Positions 40,617-50,080 of a stretch of DNA of 64,000 bases are shown here, one piece after another. The translations under genes were made by a program, and so were the position numbers. Source of the DNA: an uncultured Erythrobacter sp. (GTDB lineage Bacteria; Pseudomonadota; Alphaproteobacteria; Sphingomonadales; Sphingomonadaceae); NCBI RefSeq assembly GCF_947497915.1, contig NZ_CANMIJ010000001.1:597501-661500 (forward strand). Reading direction: 5' to 3'. Positions within the stretch are counted from its first letter, which is position 1, and the number at the start of each line of letters is the position of its first letter. The notes below the pieces were generated by a model, which had not been told where the DNA came from, did no database searches, and saw only the letters and a program-made list of their open reading frames with translations.

Positions 40617-42290
40617 TTAAAAGGCGGTCCAATATTTTTCTGGTGGAGCCACTGCGGGCCGCGGCGGATTGTCGCCCCAGATCAACCGCAATTCGGTTTC
40701 CGCGGGGTTGGTGAGAGAGACAGGTCCCCGCTTCAGTGTGACTGTATCGCCTGCTTTTACGCGCACTCCCGCAACCAAAAGCTCGCCGCCTGTGACGGTG
40801 TATGTTCCGGGGACAAGCACATCCCATTGCAGGGCTTCTTTCGCGGCCAGCACTCGCCCCGCGATGAAAATGTCGCCCCAATGGCGGATAAAGGTGTCTT
40901 GCAAGGCGGCGAAATCGTCCGGGTGATAAGTGTCGGTGCGGATGCCCATCAGCGCGCTGGTATATTCGCGATTGTTATCGAGCAGCAGCGGCACAGTGTG
41001 CTGGCGCATCGATTCCAGCATGAGCGGGCGGTTAGCCTGACGGTAAAGTGCAACGCCCCATTGGGTGCGGAAATGGTTTTGCTTCGCGAACGGCGCGATC
41101 ATGCCGCAGCAGTCGAAATAGTTGACCGGCTGGGGGAACACTTCGTGCACTGCGGTGACGAGCGTGTCCTGTTTTGCGGTCACACCGCGCGCGTCGACAA
41201 TCCAGATCGCCGCTGCGCTAAGAAGGATAGCGGCGGCCACGATCACTTGCCCGTATCGGCGCGTGATCACCGGCACGGTGAAGGCGCAGGCGATGGCCAC
41301 TGGCGGCAGGATAAAGACGTAAAAGTAGGGGAAGGAATTGTAGTAAAAGACCGGCGTTAGCAGCGGAAACCACATGGCGATGATGGCAATGCGCCGCGTC
41401 CATGCTGCGTCGAGGGTAAGCGCGCGCCACGGCACCAGCGCCGCAGCAATCGCCAGCGGCAATGCGCCGCCAGCTGCTTTCAAAGCGATGTCCAGATGCG
41501 GGCTATGGAGAAAACCGAACATCCGGCCCGCCGAACTGCCCAATGTGCCTGTTGCAGAGGAGCTTGCTTGTTCACCAAGGCCCGCTGCGTGCAGCAAATA
41601 TAGACCGCCAAACGTCAAACCGGCGACTGCTCCGGCAGCGATCCAGCGTAGCGGATAGCGCCAGTCAAAGCCCTCTTCTTCCCAGCGATAGAGCGCGATG
41701 CCGGCAAAGGCAGGTGCCCACAAAACAAACTTGATCGTGACCATACCCGCCAGCCCGATCAACGCGCCTATGACGACGATTGAGAGGGCATCCATCCGCG
41801 AACGGACCGCAATGACAAACGCCGACGTCAGCAGCGCAGCAACAATCGCATCGACGCGAAATGCAGAGCCGTGTTGCAGCACAAAGCCCGCGCCCAGATA
41901 AAGCGCCGCGACGATCAGAGCCGTCTGGCGATCAGCGAATTTCTCCGCCGCCAACATGATACCTCCCGCGGTCACCGCCATGCAGCCGAACATAAACAGC
42001 CGCGCAGTGATGATATGGTCGATGGAATTGCCGGGCATTGCCGGTAGCCACCAGCTGAATGCGCGGGTGTGGATCGTTTGGAGCGGCTGGATAAATTCAC
42101 CGCGCGCAACCACTTCAACCTGCGAATAGAACCAAAACTCGTCCCAGCTGATCGAGCGGCCGAACACCATTGATAGGTGCATCGCCGCGAGGCCTGCGAT
42201 CAGGGCGTAGAGCCACACAGCCGAATTCGCCGCCGGAAAGGCAAAGCCCGGGCGTGACGTAATGGAAGCAGAGGCGGTGGTCGCCGTCAT
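40617..42290 (-). CDS. GT39/PMT-like polytopic membrane glycosyltransferase
   Basis: SISWDEFWFYSQVE acidic luminal-loop motif after TM1; ~10 TM segments. Confidence 0.68.
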   Translation of the reverse strand: MTATTASASITSRPGFAFPAANSAVWLYALIAGLAAMHLSMVFGRSISWDEFWFYSQVEVVARGEFIQPLQTIHTRAFSWWLPAMPGNSIDHIITARLFMFGCMAVTAGGIMLAAEKFADRQTALIVAALYLGAGFVLQHGSAFRVDAIVAALLTSAFVIAVRSRMDALSIVVIGALIGLAGMVTIKFVLWAPAFAGIALYRWEEEGFDWRYPLRWIAAGAVAGLTFGGLYLLHAAGLGEQASSSATGTLGSSAGRMFGFLHSPHLDIALKAAGGALPLAIAAALVPWRALTLDAAWTRRIAIIAMWFPLLTPVFYYNSFPYFYVFILPPVAIACAFTVPVITRRYGQVIVAAAILLSAAAIWIVDARGVTAKQDTLVTAVHEVFPQPVNYFDCCGMIAPFAKQNHFRTQWGVALYRQANRPLMLESMRQHTVPLLLDNNREYTSALMGIRTDTYHPDDFAALQDTFIRHWGDIFIAGRVLAAKEALQWDVLVPGTYTVTGGELLVAGVRVKAGDTVTLKRGPVSLTNPAETELRLIWGDNPPRPAVAPPEKYWTAF

Positions 42291-42292
42291 GT

Positions 42293-43312
42293 TCAGGAAG
42301 CTTTGCGAGCCGCAGGAATGGTGTGGTCAGCGCTGCTCACGTCCTGCTTGCGCTCCGCTTCAACCGCCTCAAGCTTTTCCTCGATACGGCGCAGTTTGAG
42401 AATGCTCGCTTCCATCAGCTTACGGTTTGTAGCGATCAAATCGGCAAGAATACCAAGCGTTGCGACCAATACGCCGACGGTTAGCAAAGCGCCGCCAATG
42501 ACAAGCGATTGGATATGTCCTGCGCCTTCGCCGTTGATGAAGAACCACAGGAAACGCGCCATCGGCATCAGGCCAACAAATGTCAGCGCCGCGCCGAGCA
42601 GGGTGAAAACCCGTAGCGCGTTGAATGTCGTGTAAGCGCGCGTGATTGTCATTCCCTGCGACATGATGAAGCGGGGGATCGATTTGAATAGGCGCGAGGG
42701 GCGTGTCGCGCTGTTGGTGCGAATGGGCACTGATTTGATCGAAAGACGCTTACGGCCCGCTTGGATCAGCATGTCCGTCGTATAGCTAAATTCGGTGGTG
42801 ATATTGATCCGCTGCACGGCATCGCGGGTCATGGCGCGAAAACCGCTTACGGCATCGGTAATGTCAGTCGCACTAAGCGTACGCACCACATAAGAGCCAA
42901 GGCGCTGGAGCAGCCGTTTGAAAGGTGAGAAATGCGCGTTTTCGGCAACCGAGCGATCACCGATCACGATGTCCGCTTCGCCTGCGACAACGGGCGCAAC
43001 AATCGTGGCGATGTCTTCGCCCGCATATTGCCCGTCTGCATCGGTGTTGACGATGATATCAGCGCCCTCAGCGAGGCATTTGTCGATCCCGTTGCGAAAA
43101 GCCTCGGCTAGGCCGCGATTGCGGCGGTGGCGCACAATGTGATGCACACCCCAACGCCGCGCGATGCCCGATGTGTCGTCGGACGAACCGTCATCGATGA
43201 TAAGATATTCGATCACGTCAACGCCTGGCAGGCTGCGCGGCAGCTTTGCGAGCGTTTCCGGCAGCACCTCGGCCTCGTTAAGGCACGGGATCTGGATGAT
43301 CAGCTTTGTCAT
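42293..43312 (-). CDS. Family 2 glycosyltransferase (dolichol-phosphate-mannose/undecaprenyl-phosphate sugar synthase-like)
   Basis: IQIPCLNEAEVLPETLAKLP; EYLIIDDGSSDDTSGIA; IVNTDADGQYAGEDI; C-terminal TMs. Confidence 0.92.
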   Translation of the reverse strand: MTKLIIQIPCLNEAEVLPETLAKLPRSLPGVDVIEYLIIDDGSSDDTSGIARRWGVHHIVRHRRNRGLAEAFRNGIDKCLAEGADIIVNTDADGQYAGEDIATIVAPVVAGEADIVIGDRSVAENAHFSPFKRLLQRLGSYVVRTLSATDITDAVSGFRAMTRDAVQRINITTEFSYTTDMLIQAGRKRLSIKSVPIRTNSATRPSRLFKSIPRFIMSQGMTITRAYTTFNALRVFTLLGAALTFVGLMPMARFLWFFINGEGAGHIQSLVIGGALLTVGVLVATLGILADLIATNRKLMEASILKLRRIEEKLEAVEAERKQDVSSADHTIPAARKAS

Positions 43313-43493
43313 TACGGTCGGTTTGCCCCCGATTTGCGCGGTAAAAGCGCCCAAATTTCGTCTGTCTCATGCCTCGATACCGTGATGGGTTTAATCAAAC
43401 GTAAACCATGAACCTTTGGATTTGAGCGCGGCCTTGCGTTTCTTGCATTGCGGGTTCACGGCGCGGAATGGATTTGCGGGATGGGATTAAGCA

Positions 43494-44408
43494 ATGACGG
43501 GTGAAGAGCGCGCAGGTTTGGCCTATGCCGTTGCTGGCTTTGCCACGCTTTCCGTTGGTGATGCGGTGGTGAAGAGCATGGCGGGCGATTGGCCGCCATA
43601 TGCGGTTGCCGCGCTGCGGTTTGCATTTGGCGCGATTGCACTTTCCGCACTTCTGCTAAGGAGCGAGGGTGCAAAAGCGTTCAAGCCGACAAATCCGTGG
43701 TTACAAATTGCGCGCGGCTTCTGTCTTGCGGCTGCATCAACATGCTTCTTCTCCGCAATCTACCTGATGCCGCTGGCTGAGGCGATGGCGATCGGATTTC
43801 TCGCGCCAGTGCTGACACAGCTTCTCGCGGGCCCATTGCTGGGCGAAAAAGTCAGGCGAGCGGTATGGGGCGTATCTCTCGTGGCCTTAACCGGGGTGGC
43901 GATCATTCTGCGTCCGAATTTGGCAGAGCTGGGCTGGGCGGCGTTTCTACCGCTTATCTCGGCGTGCTTCTTTGCATTGATGATGATCGCGAACCGCGCG
44001 AGCGCGGGGCAGGGCAGCGCTTTGTCGATGCAAGTATTTATCGCTGCGGTTTGCGCGCCTCTCCTGATAATTCTGTGCTTAGGGATCAAGGCAACCGGCA
44101 TACCCGAGCTCGATTTCGGCTGGCCAAGCTGGGACGTGGTCGGCCGCTGTGCGGTTGTCGCGTTCACGGCCAGCACCGCGCATTGGCTTGCCTATATCGG
44201 CACATCTAAAGCGGGCGCAGCGCAGGTTGCCCCCGCAATCTACGTCCAAATTCTGATTGCGATTGTGCTGGGCTGGTGGTGGTTTGGGGATCGCCCTGAC
44301 CTGCTCACACTTGGCGGTGCGGGCCTGATCATTGCGGCGGGCCTTTATCTTTGGCGCGACGGATTGAAGGCGTCCCAGCCGGTTAAATCGGGGCCGACTA
44401 CACGTTAA
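43494..44408 (+). CDS. DMT-family (EamA) transporter
   Basis: Two EamA repeats; YLMPLAEAMAIGFLAPVLTQLLAGPLLGEKVRR. Confidence 0.9.
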   Translation: MTGEERAGLAYAVAGFATLSVGDAVVKSMAGDWPPYAVAALRFAFGAIALSALLLRSEGAKAFKPTNPWLQIARGFCLAAASTCFFSAIYLMPLAEAMAIGFLAPVLTQLLAGPLLGEKVRRAVWGVSLVALTGVAIILRPNLAELGWAAFLPLISACFFALMMIANRASAGQGSALSMQVFIAAVCAPLLIILCLGIKATGIPELDFGWPSWDVVGRCAVVAFTASTAHWLAYIGTSKAGAAQVAPAIYVQILIAIVLGWWWFGDRPDLLTLGGAGLIIAAGLYLWRDGLKASQPVKSGPTTR

Positions 44409-44520
44409 GGCAGAAAAAAATAGACTTGCCTCAAGCCTCTGTTCACCAGACATGCTTAAGGGGGCGGCAATCATACCGGCCACCGGGCTGGTCACAGACC
44501 ACTAGGGGAAGCATTCGAGC

Positions 44521-46356
44521 ATGTGCGGCATTATCGGAATTGTAGGCAGCGAAGCAGTATCAGACCGTTTGGTGGATGGCCTGAAACGGATGGAATATCG
44601 CGGCTATGACAGCTCGGGCATCTGCACATTGCATGACGGCCAATTGGTGCGCCGCCGCGCCAAGGGTAAACTCGCCAATCTCGTGAATGTCCTGCGTGAA
44701 AGTGATGCGCCAGGCAATGTTGGCATCGCACACACACGATGGGCCACGCACGGCGCGCCGACGGCAGAAAACGCGCATCCACATGCCACCGGCGAAGTCG
44801 CCATCGTGCACAACGGCATCATCGAAAATTTCAAAGAACTGCGCGCTGAACTCGCCGCAGAAGGCCGCACTTTTGAAAGCGAAACCGACAGTGAAGTCGT
44901 AGCGCATATGGTCTCGCATCAGATCGAGGCGGGGCTTGATCCGGTTGCAGCCGTGCGCGAAGTTCTGCCGCGACTTCGCGGTGCATTCGCCCTGGCGATT
45001 GCGTTTCGCGAGTATCCAGACCTGTTGATCGGTGCGCGCCTTGGCTCGCCCCTCGTCGTTGGATACGGCCCTGAAGGCGACGATGCCGAGATGTATCTCG
45101 GCTCTGATGCTCTTGCATTGGCACCGCTGACCCAGCGTATCGCCTATCTCGAAGAAGGCGATTGGGTCGTCGTCGGACGGTCTGGCGCGCAGGTTTACGA
45201 TTCAGAGAACAACGAGGTCACCCGCGAAGTTCAGGCATCCGGCGCATCTGCGGCAGCAGTTGAAAAAGGCAATTATCGCCACTTCATGCAGAAAGAGATC
45301 TTTGAGCAGCCAACCGTGGTCGCGCAAACGCTCAGCAGCTATCTGCGCCGCGACAACAATTCGGTCGCTTTGCCGCAATTCGATTTCGACCTGTCAGCAG
45401 TCAAACGTCTCACCATCGTCGCCTGCGGAACGTCATTTTACGCCGGGATGGTCGCGAAATACTGGTTTGAGCAGTTCGCCCGCGTCCCTGTCGACATCGA
45501 TGTGGCGTCAGAATTCCGTTACCGCGACCCTGTTTTGGAAGAGGGCGGTCTTGCGCTGTTCATCTCGCAAAGCGGCGAGACAGCCGACACGCTGGCTGCC
45601 CTTCGCCATTGTAAGGCTGAGGGACAAACCATTGGCGTGGTCGTCAACGTGCCCACCAGTTCAATGGCGCGAGAGGCCGATTTGCTCCTGCCGACCCACG
45701 CAGGCCCAGAGATTGGCGTGGCATCCACCAAGGCATTTACCTGCCAACTCGCAGTCCTTGCCGCTCTGGCGGCCAATATGGCGGTCAAAAAAGGTCTCGT
45801 GTCGCGCGAAGAGGAGGCAGAGATTGTCCGCCACTTGCTCGAAGCGCCGGCGGCCCTGAACGCAGCGCTGGATCACGATGATGACATCGCCGCGATGGCG
45901 CACTTGATCGCGCCAGCTCGTGATGTGCTGTATCTGGGCCGGGGTCAGGATTATCCGCTTGCTCTCGAAGGCGCGTTAAAACTCAAAGAAATCAGTTATA
46001 TCCATGCCGAAGGCTATGCCAGCGGAGAGATGAAGCACGGACCCATCGCGCTTATCGATGATGATGTGCCTGTGGTGGTCATCGCGCCGTCTGGCCCGCT
46101 GTTTGAAAAGACCGTTTCCAACATGGAAGAGGTGCGGGCCCGCGGCGGACAGGTTGTGCTGATCTCTGATGCACAGGGCATTTCAGAGGCAGGCGAAGGC
46201 TGCATTGCGACAATCGAAATGCCGGTGGTTCACCCGCTGATCGCGCCGCTCGTCTACGCCATTCCGGTGCAATTGCTCGCCTATCACGTCGCGGTTGTTA
46301 AAGGCACAGACGTCGATCAGCCGCGCAATTTGGCGAAATCCGTCACGGTTGAATGA
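44521..46356 (+). CDS. glmS: Glutamine-fructose-6-phosphate aminotransferase (isomerizing)
   Basis: MCGIIGIVGSEAVSDRLVDGLKRMEYRGYDSSGI; C-terminal DQPRNLAKSVTVE. Confidence 0.97.
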   Translation: MCGIIGIVGSEAVSDRLVDGLKRMEYRGYDSSGICTLHDGQLVRRRAKGKLANLVNVLRESDAPGNVGIAHTRWATHGAPTAENAHPHATGEVAIVHNGIIENFKELRAELAAEGRTFESETDSEVVAHMVSHQIEAGLDPVAAVREVLPRLRGAFALAIAFREYPDLLIGARLGSPLVVGYGPEGDDAEMYLGSDALALAPLTQRIAYLEEGDWVVVGRSGAQVYDSENNEVTREVQASGASAAAVEKGNYRHFMQKEIFEQPTVVAQTLSSYLRRDNNSVALPQFDFDLSAVKRLTIVACGTSFYAGMVAKYWFEQFARVPVDIDVASEFRYRDPVLEEGGLALFISQSGETADTLAALRHCKAEGQTIGVVVNVPTSSMAREADLLLPTHAGPEIGVASTKAFTCQLAVLAALAANMAVKKGLVSREEEAEIVRHLLEAPAALNAALDHDDDIAAMAHLIAPARDVLYLGRGQDYPLALEGALKLKEISYIHAEGYASGEMKHGPIALIDDDVPVVVIAPSGPLFEKTVSNMEEVRARGGQVVLISDAQGISEAGEGCIATIEMPVVHPLIAPLVYAIPVQLLAYHVAVVKGTDVDQPRNLAKSVTVE

Positions 46357-46424
46357 GGCGGCCAGTTAAGGTTTTTTCAAATATAGCTGTTTCACCGGTC
46401 TAAGCTTTACCGCGCTCTAACCTT

Positions 46425-48806
46425 TTGCCGTTAATTCGCGTGATTGTGACTGATCAAGACACATCCCCAGCGCAGGTCGATACTTCAAACCTGTCCGCTT
46501 CTGCCGTGCTCGGTTTTAAAAACCGAGGCGATGCGGAATGGAAACGGCTGCGTGGTCTGCAATATTCTGCGCTTGCGGGGCAAACGCTTCGGAGGGTCTA
46601 TGCACACGCGATGATGGCGATCATCGTCGCGCACATCTATTTTCAGCACGTGTCTACGATCGCATTGGCCGGATGGCTGATTGCGCTGACGTTGATCAAC
46701 CTTCGCGGAACTGTGTTCGATCGCTCATTGATCAACACAGACCGGAGGTTGGTCGAAGTCGCAGAATTTGACCGGCAGACAATCACTTCGGTCGTCTCCG
46801 GCATGCTGTGGTCTGTCCCAATCCTGTTCTTTGCACCGCATGGCAGCGCGATGGATTTGTCGGCGCTGATCATAATCACCGGAATGTTGATGATGGGGGC
46901 GGTCGTATTCTACCCCGCGGCACCGGCCAGCGTTGCGGCATCGGTAATCATTTTGGGTCTTGCCACGGTTACGCATCTCGCACTGGCAGAATTGTGGACA
47001 TTGGTGTTGGTCAGCGCGCTATTTACGTTCACCGCATTCGCCGGTTGTATCACGGTCGGGCGTACATTCCTTCTGACGCGGATTGCTCAAAGCAGCCTCG
47101 CCGAAAAGGAGCAGGTCGTGTCCCTTCTGCTGCGCGAGTTTGAGGAGAACGAGGCCGATTGGCTTTGGGAAGTCGACACGTCGCGTAAAGTGCGCTCGGT
47201 AAGCCCGCGCTTCGCATTCGCGCTTGGGCAAAGACAGGGTGAGATCGAAGGCCAGCCCCTAATTGAACTGATCGCGACCAAGAACTGCAATCCGCGTCAC
47301 TACGCGCCAAGCCTGCGTGAATTGGCTGACAAGCTGAAAAACCGTGAGAATTTTGCGAACCTGCTTGTCCATGTTTCGATCAAAGGCGAAGAGCGTTGGT
47401 GGGAGCTATCGGGTACGCCAATGCGCGATGAACGGGGCCGATTTGTCGGTTTTCGCGGGGTTGGCTCTGACGTCACCGAGCAACGCGAGTCGAGCGAGAA
47501 GATCGCGTACCTTGCGCGGTTTGACACACTCACATCACTGCCAAACCGCTTGCAAGTGCATGAGGCCATGGCCGAGGCGCTTGAGTATGCTGAGAAGTGG
47601 AAGACGCGCTGCGCGTTGTTGATGGTCGATCTTGACCGCTTCAAATCGGTAAACGATTCCCTTGGCCATATGACCGGCGACAAATTGTTGGCGCAGGTAT
47701 CTTACCGCCTCCGTACTGCTCTGGGCGATCACCAGATGTGCGGACGTTTGGGCGGGGATGAATTTGCGATCGTTATTCGCGATGCCAGCGACGGTGACCG
47801 GCTGGATGAAATTGCCCGACGCGTGATCGATGCGTTGTCCGAACCCTACGATGTTGAACATCAAACGCTCTATGTCGGCGCCAGCGTAGGTTCGGCTTTC
47901 GGCCCGCGTGACGGCACCACAGTCGAAGAACTGATGCGCAATGCCGATCTCGCACTTTACCAAGCAAAAGACGCCGGCGGCGGCGAGCATCGACGTTTTG
48001 AGCCCGCCCTGCATGCGTCGGCCGAAGAGCGAATGAAGTTAGAGGCGTCCTTGCGCAAAGCCATTTTGGATGATGAGTTCGTGCTGCATTATCAGCCTGT
48101 GGTTGACGCCAACAGCGAACAGGTCGTGAGCTTTGAGGCGCTGGTGCGTTGGAACAGCCCGACGCATGGCTTTGTCAGTCCGGGCAAGTTTATCCCGCTT
48201 GCCGAGGACACGCGACTGATCGTGCCGATTGGCAAATGGGTGTTGCAGCAGGCCTGTCTCGAAGCGCGCAATTGGCCTGATCACATCATGGTCAATGTCA
48301 ACGTGTCGCCAGAACAGCTCCTTGAGCCGGAATTCTATGACGATGTTGTGCAGGCGCTCGCCGCAAGCGGTCTGCGTCCGGAACGGCTTGAGGTTGAAGT
48401 GACCGAGAGCATCTTTGTCCGCGATGCCGACACGGCGCGTAATTCGCTTGAGCGGATTATGTCGCTTGGGTGTTCGGTCGCGCTTGACGATTTTGGCACC
48501 GGATATTCATCGCTTGGTTATCTGCGCACATTGCGTTTCTCGACCATCAAAGTTGACCGGACATTTGTTCAAGGCGCAGGGCAGAACAGCAATGAAAGCC
48601 TCGCAATCATCAACGCAGTGGTCGCGATGGCGCGCAGCCTCGAGATGACGACCACGGCAGAAGGTGTCGAGACATCCGAAGAAGCTGCCCTAATCCGCAG
48701 TTTGGGATGCGATAAAATTCAGGGTTATCATTTTGGCCGCCCGATGCCGAAAGACGAAGCGCGCAAATTGTTCAAGACCGCTCCGGACCAATTGCAGGTC
48801 GGGTGA
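46425..48806 (+). CDS. Membrane GGDEF-EAL bifunctional protein with PAS domain
   Basis: GRLGGDEFAIVIRD; SFEALVRW; LDDFGTGYSSLGYLRTL; N-terminal TM segments. Confidence 0.95.
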   Translation: MPLIRVIVTDQDTSPAQVDTSNLSASAVLGFKNRGDAEWKRLRGLQYSALAGQTLRRVYAHAMMAIIVAHIYFQHVSTIALAGWLIALTLINLRGTVFDRSLINTDRRLVEVAEFDRQTITSVVSGMLWSVPILFFAPHGSAMDLSALIIITGMLMMGAVVFYPAAPASVAASVIILGLATVTHLALAELWTLVLVSALFTFTAFAGCITVGRTFLLTRIAQSSLAEKEQVVSLLLREFEENEADWLWEVDTSRKVRSVSPRFAFALGQRQGEIEGQPLIELIATKNCNPRHYAPSLRELADKLKNRENFANLLVHVSIKGEERWWELSGTPMRDERGRFVGFRGVGSDVTEQRESSEKIAYLARFDTLTSLPNRLQVHEAMAEALEYAEKWKTRCALLMVDLDRFKSVNDSLGHMTGDKLLAQVSYRLRTALGDHQMCGRLGGDEFAIVIRDASDGDRLDEIARRVIDALSEPYDVEHQTLYVGASVGSAFGPRDGTTVEELMRNADLALYQAKDAGGGEHRRFEPALHASAEERMKLEASLRKAILDDEFVLHYQPVVDANSEQVVSFEALVRWNSPTHGFVSPGKFIPLAEDTRLIVPIGKWVLQQACLEARNWPDHIMVNVNVSPEQLLEPEFYDDVVQALAASGLRPERLEVEVTESIFVRDADTARNSLERIMSLGCSVALDDFGTGYSSLGYLRTLRFSTIKVDRTFVQGAGQNSNESLAIINAVVAMARSLEMTTTAEGVETSEEAALIRSLGCDKIQGYHFGRPMPKDEARKLFKTAPDQLQVG

Positions 48807-48816
48807 TCGCAGCGGT

Positions 48817-49506
48817 TTACGCGCTGACCAGCGATCCGATCACGCTTTCAAACAGCCGCTTTCCATCTTCACCGCCCAGCGAAGGATGCGCAGCAGGCGC
48901 AATCGCTCGCTCTGGGTGCGGCATCATGCCAAGCACGCGGCCATTTTCGCTGAGGATACCGGCGATGTCGCGGCGCGAACCATTCACTGGCTCCGCATAT
49001 CGAAATGCCACGCGGCCTTCGCCTTCCAGCGTATCCAAAGTCGCTTCGTCGGCAAAATAGTTGCCATCGTGGTGAGCGACTGGGACGCGCACGGTTTCAC
49101 CTTGCGCGAATGACTGGGTGAAGAGCGAGGATGCATTCTCCACGCTCAACGGCACGGTGCGGCAAACAAAGGTCTGCCCTGCATTGCGCATCAAAGCGCC
49201 CGGCAAAAGGCCGCTTTCCGTGAGAACCTGAAATCCGTTGCACACGCCCAAAACGGGCACGCCGCGATCTGCCGCGGCCACTACAGCGCGCATAATCGGG
49301 CTGTTCGCGGCCATCGCGCCAGAGCGCAAGTAATCGCCGTAGGAAAATCCGCCGGGAAGGGCGATAAAATCGAGCCCGTCCGGCAAATCGGCATCGCCGT
49401 GCCAGATGCGGATGGCCTTCTCACCAGACACCGCTTCGAGAGCCACCGCCATGTCGCGGTCACAATTTGATCCGGGAAAGGTGATGACGCCCGCTTTGAA
49501 AGCCAT
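48817..49506 (-). CDS. purQ: Phosphoribosylformylglycinamidine synthase subunit PurQ
   Basis: [47 protein letters not shown]. Confidence 0.96.
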   Translation of the reverse strand: MAFKAGVITFPGSNCDRDMAVALEAVSGEKAIRIWHGDADLPDGLDFIALPGGFSYGDYLRSGAMAANSPIMRAVVAAADRGVPVLGVCNGFQVLTESGLLPGALMRNAGQTFVCRTVPLSVENASSLFTQSFAQGETVRVPVAHHDGNYFADEATLDTLEGEGRVAFRYAEPVNGSRRDIAGILSENGRVLGMMPHPERAIAPAAHPSLGGEDGKRLFESVIGSLVSA

Positions 49507-49757
49507 CAGGCGGGTGCCTTTTCGTTGTCGAGTTTTTCGATCGCGAAATCTTCAATCACCATATTGGCGAGCAGTTTCTCGCACATCGTGTTGAGCGCTT
49601 CGTCGGTGGTGTCATCCGCGACATCCATCTCGATCATGCGGCCAATGCGTACATCGTCCACGCCGTCAAAGCCCATACCTTCCAGCGAATGGTGCACGGC
49701 GCGGCCTTGCGGGTCGAGCACACCGGGTTTGAGGCGGACGAGGATGCGAACTTTCAT
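49506..49757 (-). CDS. purS: Phosphoribosylformylglycinamidine synthase subunit PurS
   Basis: [46 protein letters not shown]; start trimmed from 49844. Confidence 0.95.
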   Translation of the reverse strand: MKVRILVRLKPGVLDPQGRAVHHSLEGMGFDGVDDVRIGRMIEMDVADDTTDEALNTMCEKLLANMVIEDFAIEKLDNEKAPA

Positions 49758-49901
49758 GGGCGATTCCTGAAGCGAGGTTTGGCGTTGAGCCACGCTATAG
49801 CGTCGATGCAGTGAGGCGCAATCTCCCCGCGGGCGCTTGTTCACTGCGCTATGCAGATTGCGAGCCTTGACCAGGGGATCAACGCGTCATGCATTTGCAC
49901 C

Positions 49902-50068
49902 AAAACGGGGTAAGCGACGAAAGAATGATGGTGATTGCGCGAGGAATTGCTTGATGGAACGCCGCGCTTTCGATTAACGCCGGCGCGTTTTCGAAGCTGG
50001 TTTCGCATCTGCGACAATCGGGACTGAAAATTTGGGGCTGGCAGGGGGCGACCTGCCAGTCCCTTTTT
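49902..50068 (+). ncRNA. Candidate structured small RNA
   Basis: TTGACC-N17-TGCATT promoter-like element at 49867-49895; hairpin 49966-49997; terminator 50034-50068; no plus-strand gene in the gap. Confidence 0.35.
50034..50068 (+). terminator. Intrinsic terminator on plus strand
   Basis: GGGGCTGGCAGG-GGGCGA-CCTGCCAGTCCC (12-bp stem, one G-U) followed by TTTTT. Confidence 0.72.
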
Positions 50069-50080
50069 CGTGAGGTGCGT

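Noticed and set aside
44409-44520. Possible glmS ribozyme upstream of glmS
   Set aside because: The glmS ribozyme is characteristic of Firmicutes and no matching core sequence is visible; gap is only ~110 nt
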